A program made the translations under genes and the position numbers. DNA of 64,000 nt from Ceratothoa steindachneri (taxonomy: Eukaryota > Arthropoda > Malacostraca > Isopoda > Cymothoidae): the NCBI GenBank assembly GCA_963969495.1, contig OZ018330.1, forward strand, positions 45,870,394-45,934,393, written 5' to 3'. How positions within the stretch are numbered: the first letter of the stretch is position 1; each line of letters opens with the position of its first letter. The notes beneath the pieces were generated by a model. That model had not been told where the DNA came from, searched no databases, and saw only the letters and a list, made by a program, of their open reading frames with translations. Of this stretch, positions 11,640 through 22,190 are shown piece after piece.

Positions 11640-12056
11640 AGGCAATGGCTTCGCCACTCCCCCCTACGGGTGGAGCTTGAGCTTCGCAACTAAAATTTAA
11701 AATCTAAAAAAGTAGCCATGGTTAAATTTTTATAAATTTTGTGAACTTCGCCAATTATAATAATTTTAAAAAGGAACTCGAAACTAAATTTCCCCCATTT
11801 CAAAATAGAATAGAAGAAGAATAGAAGATATATAAAAATATATTTTCTGAACTTCACCATTTGTAATTCTTTGGGTTTTAAAAATTCAAAAAATTTCAAA
11901 ATTTATATTTATTTCTGAACTCAACCATTTTATTTTTTGATATTATAAAAGAAATATTAGAAATAACTTTGATAAAAAAACAAAGTCATAACCAAACTAA
12001 GCTGAAATTATTATTCAAATACTCAAAAAAATCCCCTTCTTAAATTATAGTTAGTA
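10865..12056. repeat. Large inverted repeat, ~400-bp arms, around Penelope 3' sequence
   Basis: The left arm (about 10865-11270) directly follows the Penelope-like coding region. The right arm (about 11637-12056) is its reverse complement with moderate divergence. Matching landmarks are AGAAGGGGATTTTTTTGAGT, TTTGGTTATGACTT, TAATTGGCGAAGTTCA, TTAACCATGGCTGC and CGAAGCCATTGCCTGGT. About 285 bp of single-copy Penelope 3' sequence (with CCTCGAAACGTTTAACCCC) and a (TA)n tract lie between the arms. Inverted partial copies are known for Penelope-like elements, so the right arm is probably a second, 5'-truncated copy in the opposite direction. Confidence 0.85.
11555..11636. repeat. (TA)n microsatellite
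   Basis: About 80 bp of uninterrupted TA/AT alternation sits exactly at the junction between the Penelope 3' end and the start of the inverted right arm. It generates spurious Ile-Tyr ORFs on both strands. Confidence 0.95.
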
Positions 12057-12074
12057 AAGTGATATATATTTATA

Positions 12075-12984
12075 TAGTGGTACTTTCCTATTCGAATGCA
12101 TTCCAAGTTGAATTCTCCCAAGTCGAACAAAGGTTTCGGCAAAATTTCGCCTCTCATGTCGAGTCTCACTTCCATCTCGAATGTCGTCTGCCAACCTAGG
12201 CCGCCCAGTCTCGCGCATTCTCCCGTGCTGTGCAAATCATCGGCTGTTGTGCTGACATTTCTTTTTAACTTTTTCTTCTAATTAGCCCTCGTTATGGCTC
12301 CTAATAAAGTGAAAAGTGACAGTGTAAGTGGTGGCAGGACAAATAAACGTTATAGTATTCACCGGAAGCAGGAATTAATAAAGAAAAGAGAGAGAGAGTG
12401 GAGTGTCTTTTAGTAACCTAGCCAAAGAGTATGGAATGTACAAGTCCACTATCTGTACATTTATGAAACATAAAGATACGCTATAAGCCACTGATATGGC
12501 TAAATGAGTGTTTGGATAATCAAATAAAAGGTCATAAATCTTAAAAAAAGTAGAATAGTTGCTCTTAGTTTGGATAAATGATATGCAAATGAAAGGAGAC
12601 AGTGTTACTGAGGCTTCAATATGTAAAAAGGCTAAGCAGTTGCACTGTGATTTAGTGGCTAAAGAACCCAGTACAAGTGACTCTGACACTCAAGAATTCA
12701 AAGCAAGCAGAGGTTGGTTCGAGAAGTTCTGCAAACTAAGTGGCATTCATAGTCTTGTAAGGCAGCAAGTCTGATAAAGATGTTGCTGAAAACTTTGTGG
12801 GTGAGTTTGCTGCCTATGTGCGAAGTGAAGGTTACCTTCTACAATGAGTTTTTATCTGTGATGAGTTCGGAATATTATGGCAAAAATGCCAAAAAACCCT
12901 ACATCACTCAAGGGGAAAAGACATTTCCTGGGCACAAGCACATGAAAGACAGGTTGAATATTTTAATGCTTCTAATGCGAGAGA
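12075..12984 (+). mobile_element. Tigger/pogo-type DNA transposon, 5' part
   Basis: The element seems to start at 12075 (after TA at 12073-12074) with TAGTGGTACTTTCCTATTCG, resembling Tigger ends that begin CAGTGGTACCTCG. The transposase reading frame begins at 12294. Continuity is lost at about 12984, where the poly(A) end of a family N LINE (read on the minus strand) begins, so the Tigger was probably split by that LINE. I could not find its other half after the LINE at 17.3 kb. Confidence 0.7.
12294..12984 (+). pseudogene. Tigger-like transposase (CENP-B HTH + DDE start), broken
   Basis: The start MAPNKVKSDSVSGG leads into a pipsqueak/CENP-B N-terminal helix-turn-helix (KQELIKK, LAKEYGMYKSTICTFMKHKD), broken by a shift after residue ~35. 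A second HTH (CENP-B DNA-binding) follows at 12559-12774 with VWINDMQMKGDSV and EFKASRGWFEKFCKLSGI. After a stop at 12773 comes the start of the catalytic domain, with FICDE-like sequence (first catalytic Asp) near 12855 and ITQGEKTFPGHKHMKDRLN at 12900-12955. This is the order of Tigger/JRK-type transposases. Several stops and a truncation make it inactive. Confidence 0.85.
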
Positions 12985-13329
12985 TTTTTTTTTTAAAGAG
13001 CTCATCTGGTGACTGCCTACTTGGGCATAAATCGTCGTATTAAAAACTGGCCTAGTACTAGGCTACTTTAAAATAAAATTTAAAAAGATAAAAAACAACC
13101 AACCCTCACAAAAAAAATGGGAAAAAGAAGAAAGCAGTAAGCAAGCTCCTGCGTCGGATGGGGGGGGGGGGGGTCCTTCCGGCGCAGGAGCGTGCGACCT
13201 ATACGAAAAAAAACAAAAGCAAAACAAAATACCCTTCTTAAATAATAGGGAAAAGGCCGGCATCTCACCAAAAGTCATAAGTCCGCCAGTCAATGTGCAC
13301 GCACTCGTCCTGAGTACAAGGGACAGGCG

Positions 13330-15399
13330 TTAGCGACCCCGCCCATCTCGGTACCGGGACAGGGAACGTGCGCGAAGATGACCCAGACTGGGACATTCGA
13401 CAAGAATGTGCCGAACAGTCTGGGGGACGACGCAGTCGTCACAATAGAGCGCAGGCGAGCGCTCCATCAGATAGCGATGCGTCACACGCGTGTGTCCGAT
13501 TCGGAGACGACAGAAAGTGACCTGAAGCCGTCGCTGCATTGGAGGATAGGTCCATGGGAATAGTCGCGGCGCAATGGCACGCAACTTTAAGTTCCCTTAG
13601 ACCGTCTCCCATATTTTTTGCCAAGCAGTCCGTATTCCTGCCATGTAGTCGGTGTGAGGAAGAGCGAAACGCTGGTCCGGTCGCAGAGTCTTCGCAGGCT
13701 CTTTTGCGCCATCATCGGCGCGCTCATTCCCCGCAATTCCTACATGTTCAGGAACCCAGCAGAAGATAATCTCGACATCTGCCCGGCTCGCCAAAACCGT
13801 GGCGTCACGGATATCGCGAACCAGGGGATGCGGAGATTCCAATGCCCCGAGACCACTCAGGGAGCTTTGTGAGTCGCTATAGATTACAATCCGGTCTCCG
13901 AACCGGGCACGTCGCCTGATCTCCCGTACCGAGTGGTGTATTGCCACCAGCTCGGCCGTGAAGACAGACGCAGAGACCCCGCTTACTTCAAACAGCGGGG
14001 AAACAACGTTAAAGCCGACCCCCTCTTCGGACTGGAGCCATCCGTATACACTGGCACGGTTCCAGCGTGACACGAGGTGTGCTCCAAAAAGGTCGAACGC
14101 AATACTCGAGGCGCCATACAAGCTTTGGGAGAAGAGGCGTGGCGACAAATAGCCAAATGTGATAACCTCAAGAGGGACGTCCTGGGCAGAACCAGGGGCG
14201 AGAGCTATCCGTAGCTCTCGAATGAGTTTCCTGGCCCTAAATCAAAGGGCTTAGGGTATGACTGGCGTCTCTCGGCAGCATAGGCACCGTCGAGAACAGC
14301 TGTGGATGCAGTGAGAGTTGTTGGCGACTGAGGGAGGCGCCGGGCGCGTGCGCACAGGAGAGTGACGCACAGCACGCGGCGAGAGCGAGTGACATCTCCC
14401 CAGCATCGAACAATAGGCTCTCAATGGGGGAAGTGCGGAAGGCCCCGGTCGCAAGGCGAAGGCCGGTGTAGTGGATCGAGTCCACCTTGTGCAATAAGCG
14501 CTCAGCTGCGGATTCATAAAACTCACAACCATAGTCGAGCTTCGAACGAACAAAGGATCAAGAAGAAAGTAGGGCAGTAGCCCTATCAGCGCTTCAAGCG
14601 CTGAACGTCACTGAACATGAGAATATCCATGGCGCGGGTACAAGAGACACTAAGGCTGCGAATATGAGCCTCCCAGGTGAGGTTTCGGCCAGATACAAGA
14701 CCAAGGAAACGGTGTGATTCAACCACTTCCAGGCGCACTTCATTAAGAAAAAAATCCGGGTCGAGGTGGAACCGAGGATGGTGGCAGAAGTTCACCATCT
14801 TAGTCTTGGCCAAAGAAAACCGAAACCTGTGCGTTTGGGCATAGCGAGAGACACGGTTCAATACCTTTTGGAGTCGAAGCTCTAGAGTTGGCATCTGGGC
14901 CGTGCCAAAAGAAATCGAAAGGTCGTCCACGTAGAGCGTAGCGAAAACATCTTCTGGCAGCACCGAGGTAATGCCGTTGATGCTCAGGGCAAAGAGTGTG
15001 ACACTGAGGACACTTCCCTGCTGGACACCCTCTTCCTGCTCCTTTAGGCCGGAGATGGCTCCCCCACCCATACGCGGAATCCACGATCTCTCAAAAACTC
15101 AGATATACACATTGGAAGGTGTCCCCTTGCCCACATCGTGTGGAGTCTCCATGATACCGTATCGCCATGCGGTATCATAGGCCTTCACAAGATCGAAAAA
15201 CACCGTGGTGTAGTGCTGTCTACGAAGGAAGGCCTCGCAGACGGCATTTTCCAGTCGGAGCAGAGCATCCGACGTGGAGTGGAACTTGCTGAAGCCGCAC
15301 TGTGCAGAAGACAGATGGCCTTCGCCGTCCAGGAAAAAGGCTAATTTAACATTTACCAATTTCTCCATCAATTTGCATACTCAAGAGGTTAGAAAGATT
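13330..15399 (-). pseudogene. Family N ORF2, RT-RNaseH-zinc-knuckle part
   Basis: Read from 15371 down: an RT segment with LSSAQCGFSKFHSTSDALLR and FFDLVKAYDTAW (15371-15099). Next is an RT core with VQQGSVLSVTLFALSINGI and the catalytic LYVDD (15071-14586). A decayed thumb follows at 14500-14230, then RNase H (14148-13597) with SASVFTAELVAIH, VIYSDSQSSL and WVPEHVGIAGNERAD. A C-terminal C-x2-C-x7-H-x4-C motif (CDDCVVPQTVRHILVEC) lies at 13584-13330. The RNase H DGS block sits in a different frame near 13990 (VYTDGSSPKRG). The frame is broken several times. The domain order is that of I-group LINEs. Confidence 0.85.
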
Positions 15400-17312
15400 C
15401 AGGCCCAGGATCGACTCTCATTCCGCGAGGCTAAGGACTTGGTCCTTGCGCGCCCGGCTCTGCCTGGGACGTCATATGCTTCAATAGTTAGAAAGACACT
15501 CTCTAATCTTGGCCAATCCAGGCCAACGAGGACTGTTGTTTCCGCGCCCATTCGAAGCCCTTCTGTGGGCTCTACTCAACCCGGGCGCTTCTCTGGTAAA
15601 GCTGGCGGCAAAACGGGTTCACACTGAGCCCCGGGTAAAACCAGGGCTTCTCCCCTCTTCCCCCAGCGTGACAGTTTCCCGTAAGGCAAAACGGCAACGC
15701 GCCTCTACCGAGTCGTTAGACTCACAGGAGGCAACACCCCTGAACATGGATGCTAGGCCATCTTCCGGGGTTCCGAAAGAGGTCCCCCGAAAGGAGGACA
15801 GCAACAAAAGAGCTTCAGCTACTTTGCCCACGCCTAGTGGTGGAGCGGGTGGCTCGGAGACGGTGGTTCCTCGAAAAGAGGGCCCCCCGCCTCCGAAGCC
15901 GCAACGCCCGCCTAAGGTTTCGAGGCGGAGGGAGGAAAAGACTCGCATGGTGAGCCCAACCTTCCCCAATAAGTCATCGAAGGCGACAACGCCTTCAGCG
16001 CTTTGTCCTGCCAACAGCACCTGGGGTTCTTCCCCCGGGAAGCATAAGGCCATTCCCGTGAGGGTCTTGAGTTCCAGGAGGGACCCGCCTCTCCTCCGAG
16101 CTGGGCCTGGAGGGCATATTCCATCAATGGAATTGCTGTGGACTCCAGGCCAACTGGAAAGAGCTGCGGAGGCTCGTCTCGTCCCGTTCCCAGTTATATA
16201 TCTTTTTCAGGAGACCATGCTAGGCGCGTGCTCCCTGCCCGCCTTCCCGGGGTATAAGGGTCTTGCGATCCCACCACCCCGGGATGGCCTGGCTGGGGGA
16301 TGCGCGGTTTACACCCGGTATGATGTCTCCGTTCTTCCTTTCACTTTAGATACCTCCTTTCAGGCAGTGGCTGTGCAACTGCACCTGGATAGGATGTATA
16401 CTATCATTTCTGCGTACATTCCACCGTCAGCAGACTTCGACGCGTCGTGGCACGGTTGCCGAGGCACTATCTCTTGCTTGAAAATCTGAACGGCAGGCAT
16501 CCTCTCTGGGGAAATTACTCAATAAATCCCAGGAGACAATTCCTTGCCAATATGATCGAAGACCGTGAGATGGGTGTCCTAAACGTGGATGAGTTTACGC
16601 ATCACTGTCCGAGAACCGCTTCATTTTCTTGCCTTGAGCTATCTTTCTGCTCTTCGGATGCACAGCCTGATTTTGATTGGGGGGTGGTCGATGACCTCCA
16701 TGGTAGTGATCACTTTCTCATTCAAATATCATTTTCAGGGCAACTGCCGCCTAAGAGCCCACCTCGGTGATGCTTGGCGCGGGCGCGGTGGCCTGCATTT
16801 CAAGAAATGACTGAATTTTCTATCTCAGTAGAGGAGTTTAGGTCGGTAGATGAGGCCGTTGAGTTCTTTCCCGGCAACCTCATCACCACGGGCCTGACTA
16901 CTATTCCTAGGACGTCTGGCCGTTTTGCACGCCGACCACTCCCATGGTGGTCGGCCGAGTGTGAGACGGCCCTCAAACAGAAGCGTTATGCCTACATGCA
17001 CTATAAGCGCCGCCCGAACGATTTCACTGTCGCTGAATTTCGTCGGGCTAGGGCTACATAGGTTCCGGTTTATTTCGAAGCACGCCCGCCGCTCTTCTTG
17101 GCAGGCATACGTTTCTTCACTTAACGGGAATATCACTCTAGCAGAGGTGTGTAAGCGAGTCAAAAGGATTCGGGGCAAGTTCTCGCAGGATCCCCCTCCC
17201 GTTCTCCAGGAGAATGGGACCGCAATCTCTGACCCCGCGTCCGTGGCAGAATCCTTCGCAACCGCTTTATCCGCATTCTCTAGCCGGAATGCTGCTCCGC
17301 TAGCATTCAATG

Positions 17313-17313
<1 letters not shown>
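15400..17313 (+). pseudogene. Family N ORF1 C-terminus and endonuclease, inverted segment
   Basis: This starts inside ORF1 (QAQDRLSFREAKDLVLARP), continues through a proline/arginine/serine-rich ORF1 tail (to ~16110), and then the ORF2 endonuclease begins (WNCCGLQANWKELRRL-type sequence near 16130). Endonuclease strands include FQETMLGACSLPAFPGYKGL, GGCAVYTRYDVSVLP, IISAYIPPS, LNGRHPLWG and DLHGSDHFLI. The GD of the catalytic GDxN motif reads EN here, and a frame break precedes it. The EN-RT linker with WWSAECETALKQKRYAY follows at 16950. Homology stops at 17313 against a TA run. Confidence 0.85.

Positions 17314-17343
<30 letters not shown>
17314..17343. repeat. (TA)n microsatellite
   Basis: A 30-bp TA run separates the family N copy from the next LINE. 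Both insertions end against it, so it was probably part of the original target. Confidence 0.9.
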
Positions 17344-17346
<3 letters not shown>

Positions 17347-17364
17347 GTGTATATGTGGTGTCAA

Positions 17365-18919
17365 TGATCTTTCGGGGTAATGATGAAGAGAAATTAAAGG
17401 ATATCTTGATCACAAAGGAGATAGTGACAAAGGAAATTGATAAAATCAAAAGTAGTAAAGCACCCGGTCCTGATGAGGTCTTTCCTAGAATTTTGAAAGA
17501 ATGTAAGGATGTGTTAAGTGAGCCCCTAGCATGCATCTTTAGAAAATCATTGGAGAGTGGCATTGTGCCAGTGGCATGGAAGAAAGCCAATGTGATACCT
17601 ATATTTAAGAAAGGGGATAAAACAAATATGTCTAATTACAGACCAGTAAGTTTGACATCAGTGGTAGGGAAAATGATGGAATCTATTATAGCAAGGAATA
17701 TTAGGGATCACTTGGATAAGCATAAGTTGATAAAAGAATCACAGCATGGCTTTAGTAAGGGTAAATCCTGCCTGACTAATTTGCTGTCTTTTTATAGTAA
17801 GGTGTATGAAGCAGCAGATAATGATGAAAACTATGATATTTTATACTTGGACTTTAGTAAGGCTTTTGATCGAGTGCCACACTTACGGCTTCTGAGCAAA
17901 GTTAAAGCACACGGGATCGATGGCAGTATATTTAGGTGGATTCAGTCATGGCTTGGTGACAGACAGCAAAGAGTTAGTATAGATGGAGTTAAATCTGAGT
18001 GGGGGTGTGTTAGCAGTGGAGTTCCGCAAGGATCTGTTTTGGGTCCCTTGCTATTCTTAATTTATATTAATGTTCTTAACATAGGTATAAGTAGTGACCT
18101 GAGTAAATTTGCTGATGATACTAAGCTAGGTAGGGCCATTAGGGCTGATTCTGATGCTGTTATAATGCAGGAGGAATTGACCATTCTGTCCAATTGGGCT
18201 GAGAAATGGCAAATGAAGTTTAACATAGACAAATGTAGTGTACTTAGTATAGGTAGAAATAATCCACTGAATAGTTATAAATTAAATGGGAGAAATTTAG
18301 GGAGGACCGATTGTGAGAGGGACTTGGGTATTTTGGTAAGTTCAGACCTTCGTCCTAGAAAGCAATGCCTAAAGCTAAGAATAAAGCTAATAGGATATTG
18401 GGATTCATTAGGAGGAGTGTAAGCAATAAGAGGGCTGAAGTCATTCTAAAACTGTATCTGGCGCTAGTTAGGCCTCATCTAGACTATGCAGTACAATTTT
18501 GGTCACTATATTATAGTAAGGATATTGATTTGCTTGAGTCTGTGCAGAGAAGGATGACAAAGATGATTGGTGGGCTAAGGAACTTACTTTATGGTGAAAG
18601 GCTCAGAAAACTAAATCTACATACATTGGAAAGGAGAAGAGTCAGAGGGGAATTGATTGAAGTCTTCAAATGGGTAAAAGGATATAATAAAGGGGATCTG
18701 GGTAAAGTTCTTATACTTAGTGAACATGACAGGACACGTAGCAATGGGTTTAAGCTTGATAAGTATAGGTTTAGGAAGGAGATTGGGAGGAATTGGTTTA
18801 CAAATCGTGTGGTAGATGAATGGAATAGGCTCACTAGACATGTGATAGAAGCCTCCTCTCTGGGTAGTTTTAAGAATAGATTAGATAAATATATGAATGA
18901 AGCTGCTAGATGGGACTGA
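17365..18919 (+). pseudogene. CR1-like reverse transcriptase, one frameshift
   Basis: The first frame runs to 18422. It contains SSKAPGPDEVFPRILKE, KKANVIPIFKKGDK, NYRPVSLTSVVGKMME, SQHGFSKGKSCLTNLL, YLDFSKAFDRVPH, SSGVPQGSVLGPLLFLIYIN and the catalytic FADD (18108-18119). A shift near 18370 moves to a second frame (to 18919), which carries the thumb and C-terminal region (LVRPHLDYAVQFWSLYYSKD, RVRGELIEVFKWVKGYN, VDEWNRLTRHVIEA). The apparent N-terminal Ile-Tyr residues come from the TA run and are not part of the protein. The endonuclease is absent. Confidence 0.9.
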
Positions 18920-19154
18920 CTTTTTATGTACATATGTATATATTTTTCTAAGTAGTGGGGAGATTATTTTGCGGTTGCATGAATGGACATAATCCTCTGG
19001 ATGCATTTTATGTATATTGTAGATTAGATCTGACGAACTCCTGTAAAGGGTGACAATGTTGATGACTTTTCTCTGGTAAGAAATCTTTTGTGTGTTGACT
19101 AGAACAGGAGCTGCCAAGTGTAGGCCATGAATGGTCTTTTGCAGTCTCCTTCTT

Positions 19155-19185
19155 TTCTTATGTTCTTATGTTCTTATGTTCTTAT
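19155..19185 (+). repeat. CR1 8-bp tail (TTCTTATG)n
   Basis: Just under four copies of an 8-nt unit mark the 3' end of the preceding LINE. The unit resembles the 8-bp tail found on CR1 elements of vertebrates and arthropods. Confidence 0.85.
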
Positions 19186-19352
19186 CAAACTCACCTCTAC
19201 TATTACCATTCGTAAAAACCGAAAAATCTCCCTCACTAGGTTCACTCTGGTCAAACATACTATCATTCATACTGTTCCCAAAACCAGAAAAATCAGCCAC
19301 AGGCAGCTCACTCAATCGTTTACTTACACCAGCAAAATCACTCACCTGGGAA
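19186..19352. other. Short unassigned spacer
   Basis: This is 167 bp between the CR1 tail and the 5' end of the next LINE. It matches neither neighbour, and I see no gene. It is not the missing outer part of the LTR at 42804-44000. Confidence 0.5.
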
Positions 19353-19642
19353 AATGTTCCCTAAACCCTGAGCTCCGGTCTGGGGTGGCTGGTTTTTAAC
19401 AACCTGCTTCACCCCCACCTATACCTTCCTCACATCCCTTTTCCTCACTTTACCATCTATCCTTGATTTTACGCCGTGTTCAAGGTGGAGCCGCCATGCC
19501 GATGGACTGCCAGGCCACCAGGCGGGAGGGGTGTTCCGAAATGGCGGCGCCTGGCTCTGCCAGGCCTGTAAGCACCTCCTGCAGTGCGGGCAACTGCAAA
19601 AGGTGATGAGCTATTGCGTCCTGTAGCAAAAAAAGGGTCACC

Positions 19643-22190
19643 ATGCCCAATGATGGAAAAAAAACCCAACCCCCAACTTTCCCTGAAACAGCGACGGAGC
19701 CGCCCTCGGGCAGCTCCAGCAAAAAAAATGGAGGTCCGCCCCCTGTGCTTGCGCAGGGGACCTTCCATATCTCTTCAACCGGGGAGGAGGCTTACTCCTC
19801 TCCTACGCCTAAGGGTGAAGGAGACTTACCCTCACCCCCTTCTCTGGAGGTGCTTTCGGGCACCTCCCCTTTATCAGTGGCAGTCCCCTCTGTTCTTTCC
19901 AAGGGGACTGCCAAGAAAGCTAGCAGGCAGCCTTTAGCCAGCCGCTCCACATCGAAGCGGCTCGGTAGGGCAAACTCCCTTAGGGGGAAGAGGAAAGCCA
20001 GGCCCCTTCGGTCGCTTCCCTCAAAAGACCTTCTGGCAAGAATGTTGAACCTTGCCGGGGTCAAGGCCCATGCCTCCCCACACAAGACTAGTGACGATAC
20101 TGCCAACAGGACCTGCGGTGTCTTTGGGTGGGGGATGGCCCACTGGAGGCCTCCCCTGAGATAGCCATGGTCCTTGAGAAAACCCAGCCTCAGACGGTAG
20201 GGCCTTCCATGCGGGGGGAATCTGGGCTCGGCGCCAAGCACCGAACCCGGTTCTGCCCCTATGCAAGGTCCTCCTCAAACGACTGTGGCTTCTGAAGCAG
20301 TACAAGAAGGGGAAGGATCTCCTCCGACCGGTGCCCCCACGACTACCAGGACCTTCTTCTTTTCGGAGAATGACCTGGCTGAGGCCGGTCCATCTGGCCT
20401 GAGGGCTTAAAACCGGAGGGGGTGAGAAGTGGGTTTATTCCCCGCCCTCCTCTCCAAAAAAGAAAAAGACCAAGACTAAAAAGACAAAGATGACTCGGGG
20501 CCCCTCTCCATCCGCGGGAGCTGCGGGGACGGATGGCTTGCTGCCACTCTGGCAAGCGACCAAGCCTAAGATCGGCACATTCGGCCCCTCTGCCCCCCCG
20601 GTTGTGGAGCCCCTGACTAAGACCAAAAATGCACAGGGCGGAGCCTCGATGACATCGAGGCCCTGGATTCAGAGGTTACCTGGCGTTTTCGAGCCCGCTG
20701 GCTTTAAACGCTTCCTCGTTATTCGCTCCACTGATGGCACCATGTTGTCCAAGGGCAACACGATCCATCAGAGGAGAGGATGAGCTAGTGCAATTGGTAG
20801 AGAGCCGAAGGTGAGCCGTTTCTCGGACGGGAGCCTTCTGGCAAATGCGGCGAATCCCGCCGAGGCAGCCAAGATAAGTGCTCTTCGGACACTTCATGGC
20901 ACCCAGGTGAGTGTGACGCCGCACTCTATCATAAACTTTGTGAAAGGAGTAGTTTAAGCGAGGGAACTCATTGACTACTTCATTGAGGACATCACCCTAG
21001 AGCTGGCCGACCATGGGGCGGTCAAGGTCGAACGTGCAATGAGAAAACAGGGAGGGGCCTCGAGACCCACCCCTACACTCTTCGTCACGTTCGACTGTGA
21101 CGAGCTCCTTGAGTCGGTGCGTGCCGGTTGGTACCGCTACCGCGTGAAGGCATTCGTGCCACTGCCGCGGCGGTGCTATTACTGTCACCGCTTCAGGCAT
21201 ACGAATAGCTCATGTAGACGTGCAAAGTCGGGGTCACCCAAAGTATGTGTAAATTGCTCCAAGGTCGCACACGATAACTCCAAATCGTGTGTGGCCAAGT
21301 GTGTCAATTGCGGAGAGCCGCACCCCACTTCTTCGAAGCTATGTGGTGCATATCTCCTTAAGAAAGAAATCCTGGCCGTTCAGGCCCAGGATCGACTCTC
21401 ATTCCGCAAGGCTAAGGACTTGGTCCTGGCGCGCCTGGCTCTGCCTGGGACGTCATATGCCTCAATAGTTAGAAAGGCACCCTCTGCTCCTGACCCATCC
21501 AGGCCAACGAGCACGGTTGTTTCCGCGCCCATTTGGAGCCCTTTTGCGGGCTCTACTCCACTCGGGCGCTCCCCTGGTAAAGCTGGCGGCAAAAAGGGTT
21601 CACACCCAGCCCCGGCTAAAACCAGGGCTCCCCCCTCTTTCCCTAGCGTGACCGTTTCCCATAAGGTGAAACGGCCACGCGCCTCCACCGAGTCGTTAGA
21701 CTTACAGGGGGAAACAACCATGAAGTTGGTCGTCAGGCCATCTTCCGGGGTTCCTAAAGCTGTCCCTCGAAAGGAGGACTGCAACAAAGGAGCTTCGGCT
21801 CCTTTGCCCACGCCTAGATGTGGAGCGAGTTGGTCTGAGACGGTGGTACCTCGAAAAGAGGGCCCCCCGTCTCCGAAGCCGCAACGCCCGCCTAAGGTTT
21901 CGAGGCGGAGGGAGGAAAAGACTCGCATGGTGAGCCCAACCTTCCCCAATAAGTCATCGAAGGCGACAACGCTTTCAGCGCTTTGTCCTGCCATTAGCGC
22001 CTGGGGTTCTGTCCCCGGGAAGCATACGGCCATTTCCGTGAGGGTCTTCAGTTCGAGGAGGGACCCGCGTCTCCTCCGAGCTGGACCTGGAGGGCATATT
22101 CCATCAATGGAATTGCCGTGGACTCCAGGCCAACCGGAAAGAGCTGCGGAGGCTCGTCTCATCCCGTTCCCAGTTATATATTTTTTTTCA
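19643..22190 (+). pseudogene. Family N ORF1 (gag-like, three CCHC knuckles), frameshifted
   Basis: The ATG at 19643 (MPNDGKKTQPP) opens a proline/serine/lysine-rich N-terminus. A conserved block with WIQRLPGVFEPAGFKRFLVI lies near 20670, and one with VERAMRKQGGASRPTPTLFV near 21030. Three zinc knuckles then follow in series (21170-21340): CYYCHRFRHTNSSC, CVNCSKVAHDNSKSC and CVNCGEPHPTSSKLC. The ORF1 tail (QAQDRLSFRKAKDLVLA) and a basic, proline-rich C-terminus follow to about 22190. The 399-codon stretch 21039-22238 is open; upstream there are at least two shifts. Such proteins bind LINE RNA. No 5' intron or cellular domain is visible. Confidence 0.85.

Larger units (their letters stand above)
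12985..17313 (-). mobile_element. LINE family N copy with inverted 5' half (twin-priming structure)
   Basis: The 3' half lies on the minus strand from about 15399 down to a poly(A) read as T-run 12985-12994. Its 3' end matches the family N copy ending at 26019 (GCCCAAGTAGGCAG, CCAGATGAGCTCT). The 5' half, 15400-17313, is on the plus strand. In coordinates of the full copy, the inverted part spans 21381-23276 and the 3' part starts at about 23583. Thus the segments adjoin in the element, with about 306 nt lost, and are joined head to head. This is the arrangement made when two primers are used during LINE integration. The domain content is EN-RT-RNaseH (I group). Confidence 0.85.
17344..19185 (+). 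mobile_element. 5'-truncated CR1-like LINE (LINE beta)
   Basis: This holds the reverse transcriptase part of a CR1-like ORF2, a 3' UTR of about 230 bp, and a terminal 8-bp microsatellite tail (TTCTTATG repeated nearly four times, 19155-19185). The 8-bp tail is a recognised CR1-group signature. ORF1 and the endonuclease are missing: the copy starts inside the EN-RT linker, as normal 5' truncation would leave it. Only one frameshift interrupts the RT, so it is fairly young. Confidence 0.88.

Noticed and set aside
11479..11700. Long ORFs on both strands with Ile-Tyr runs
   Set aside because: They are translations of the (TA)n microsatellite.
13063..13293. Minus-strand ORF with Pro-rich segment
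   Set aside because: It lies in the 3' UTR of a family N LINE and the prolines come from a G-run; no domain is present.
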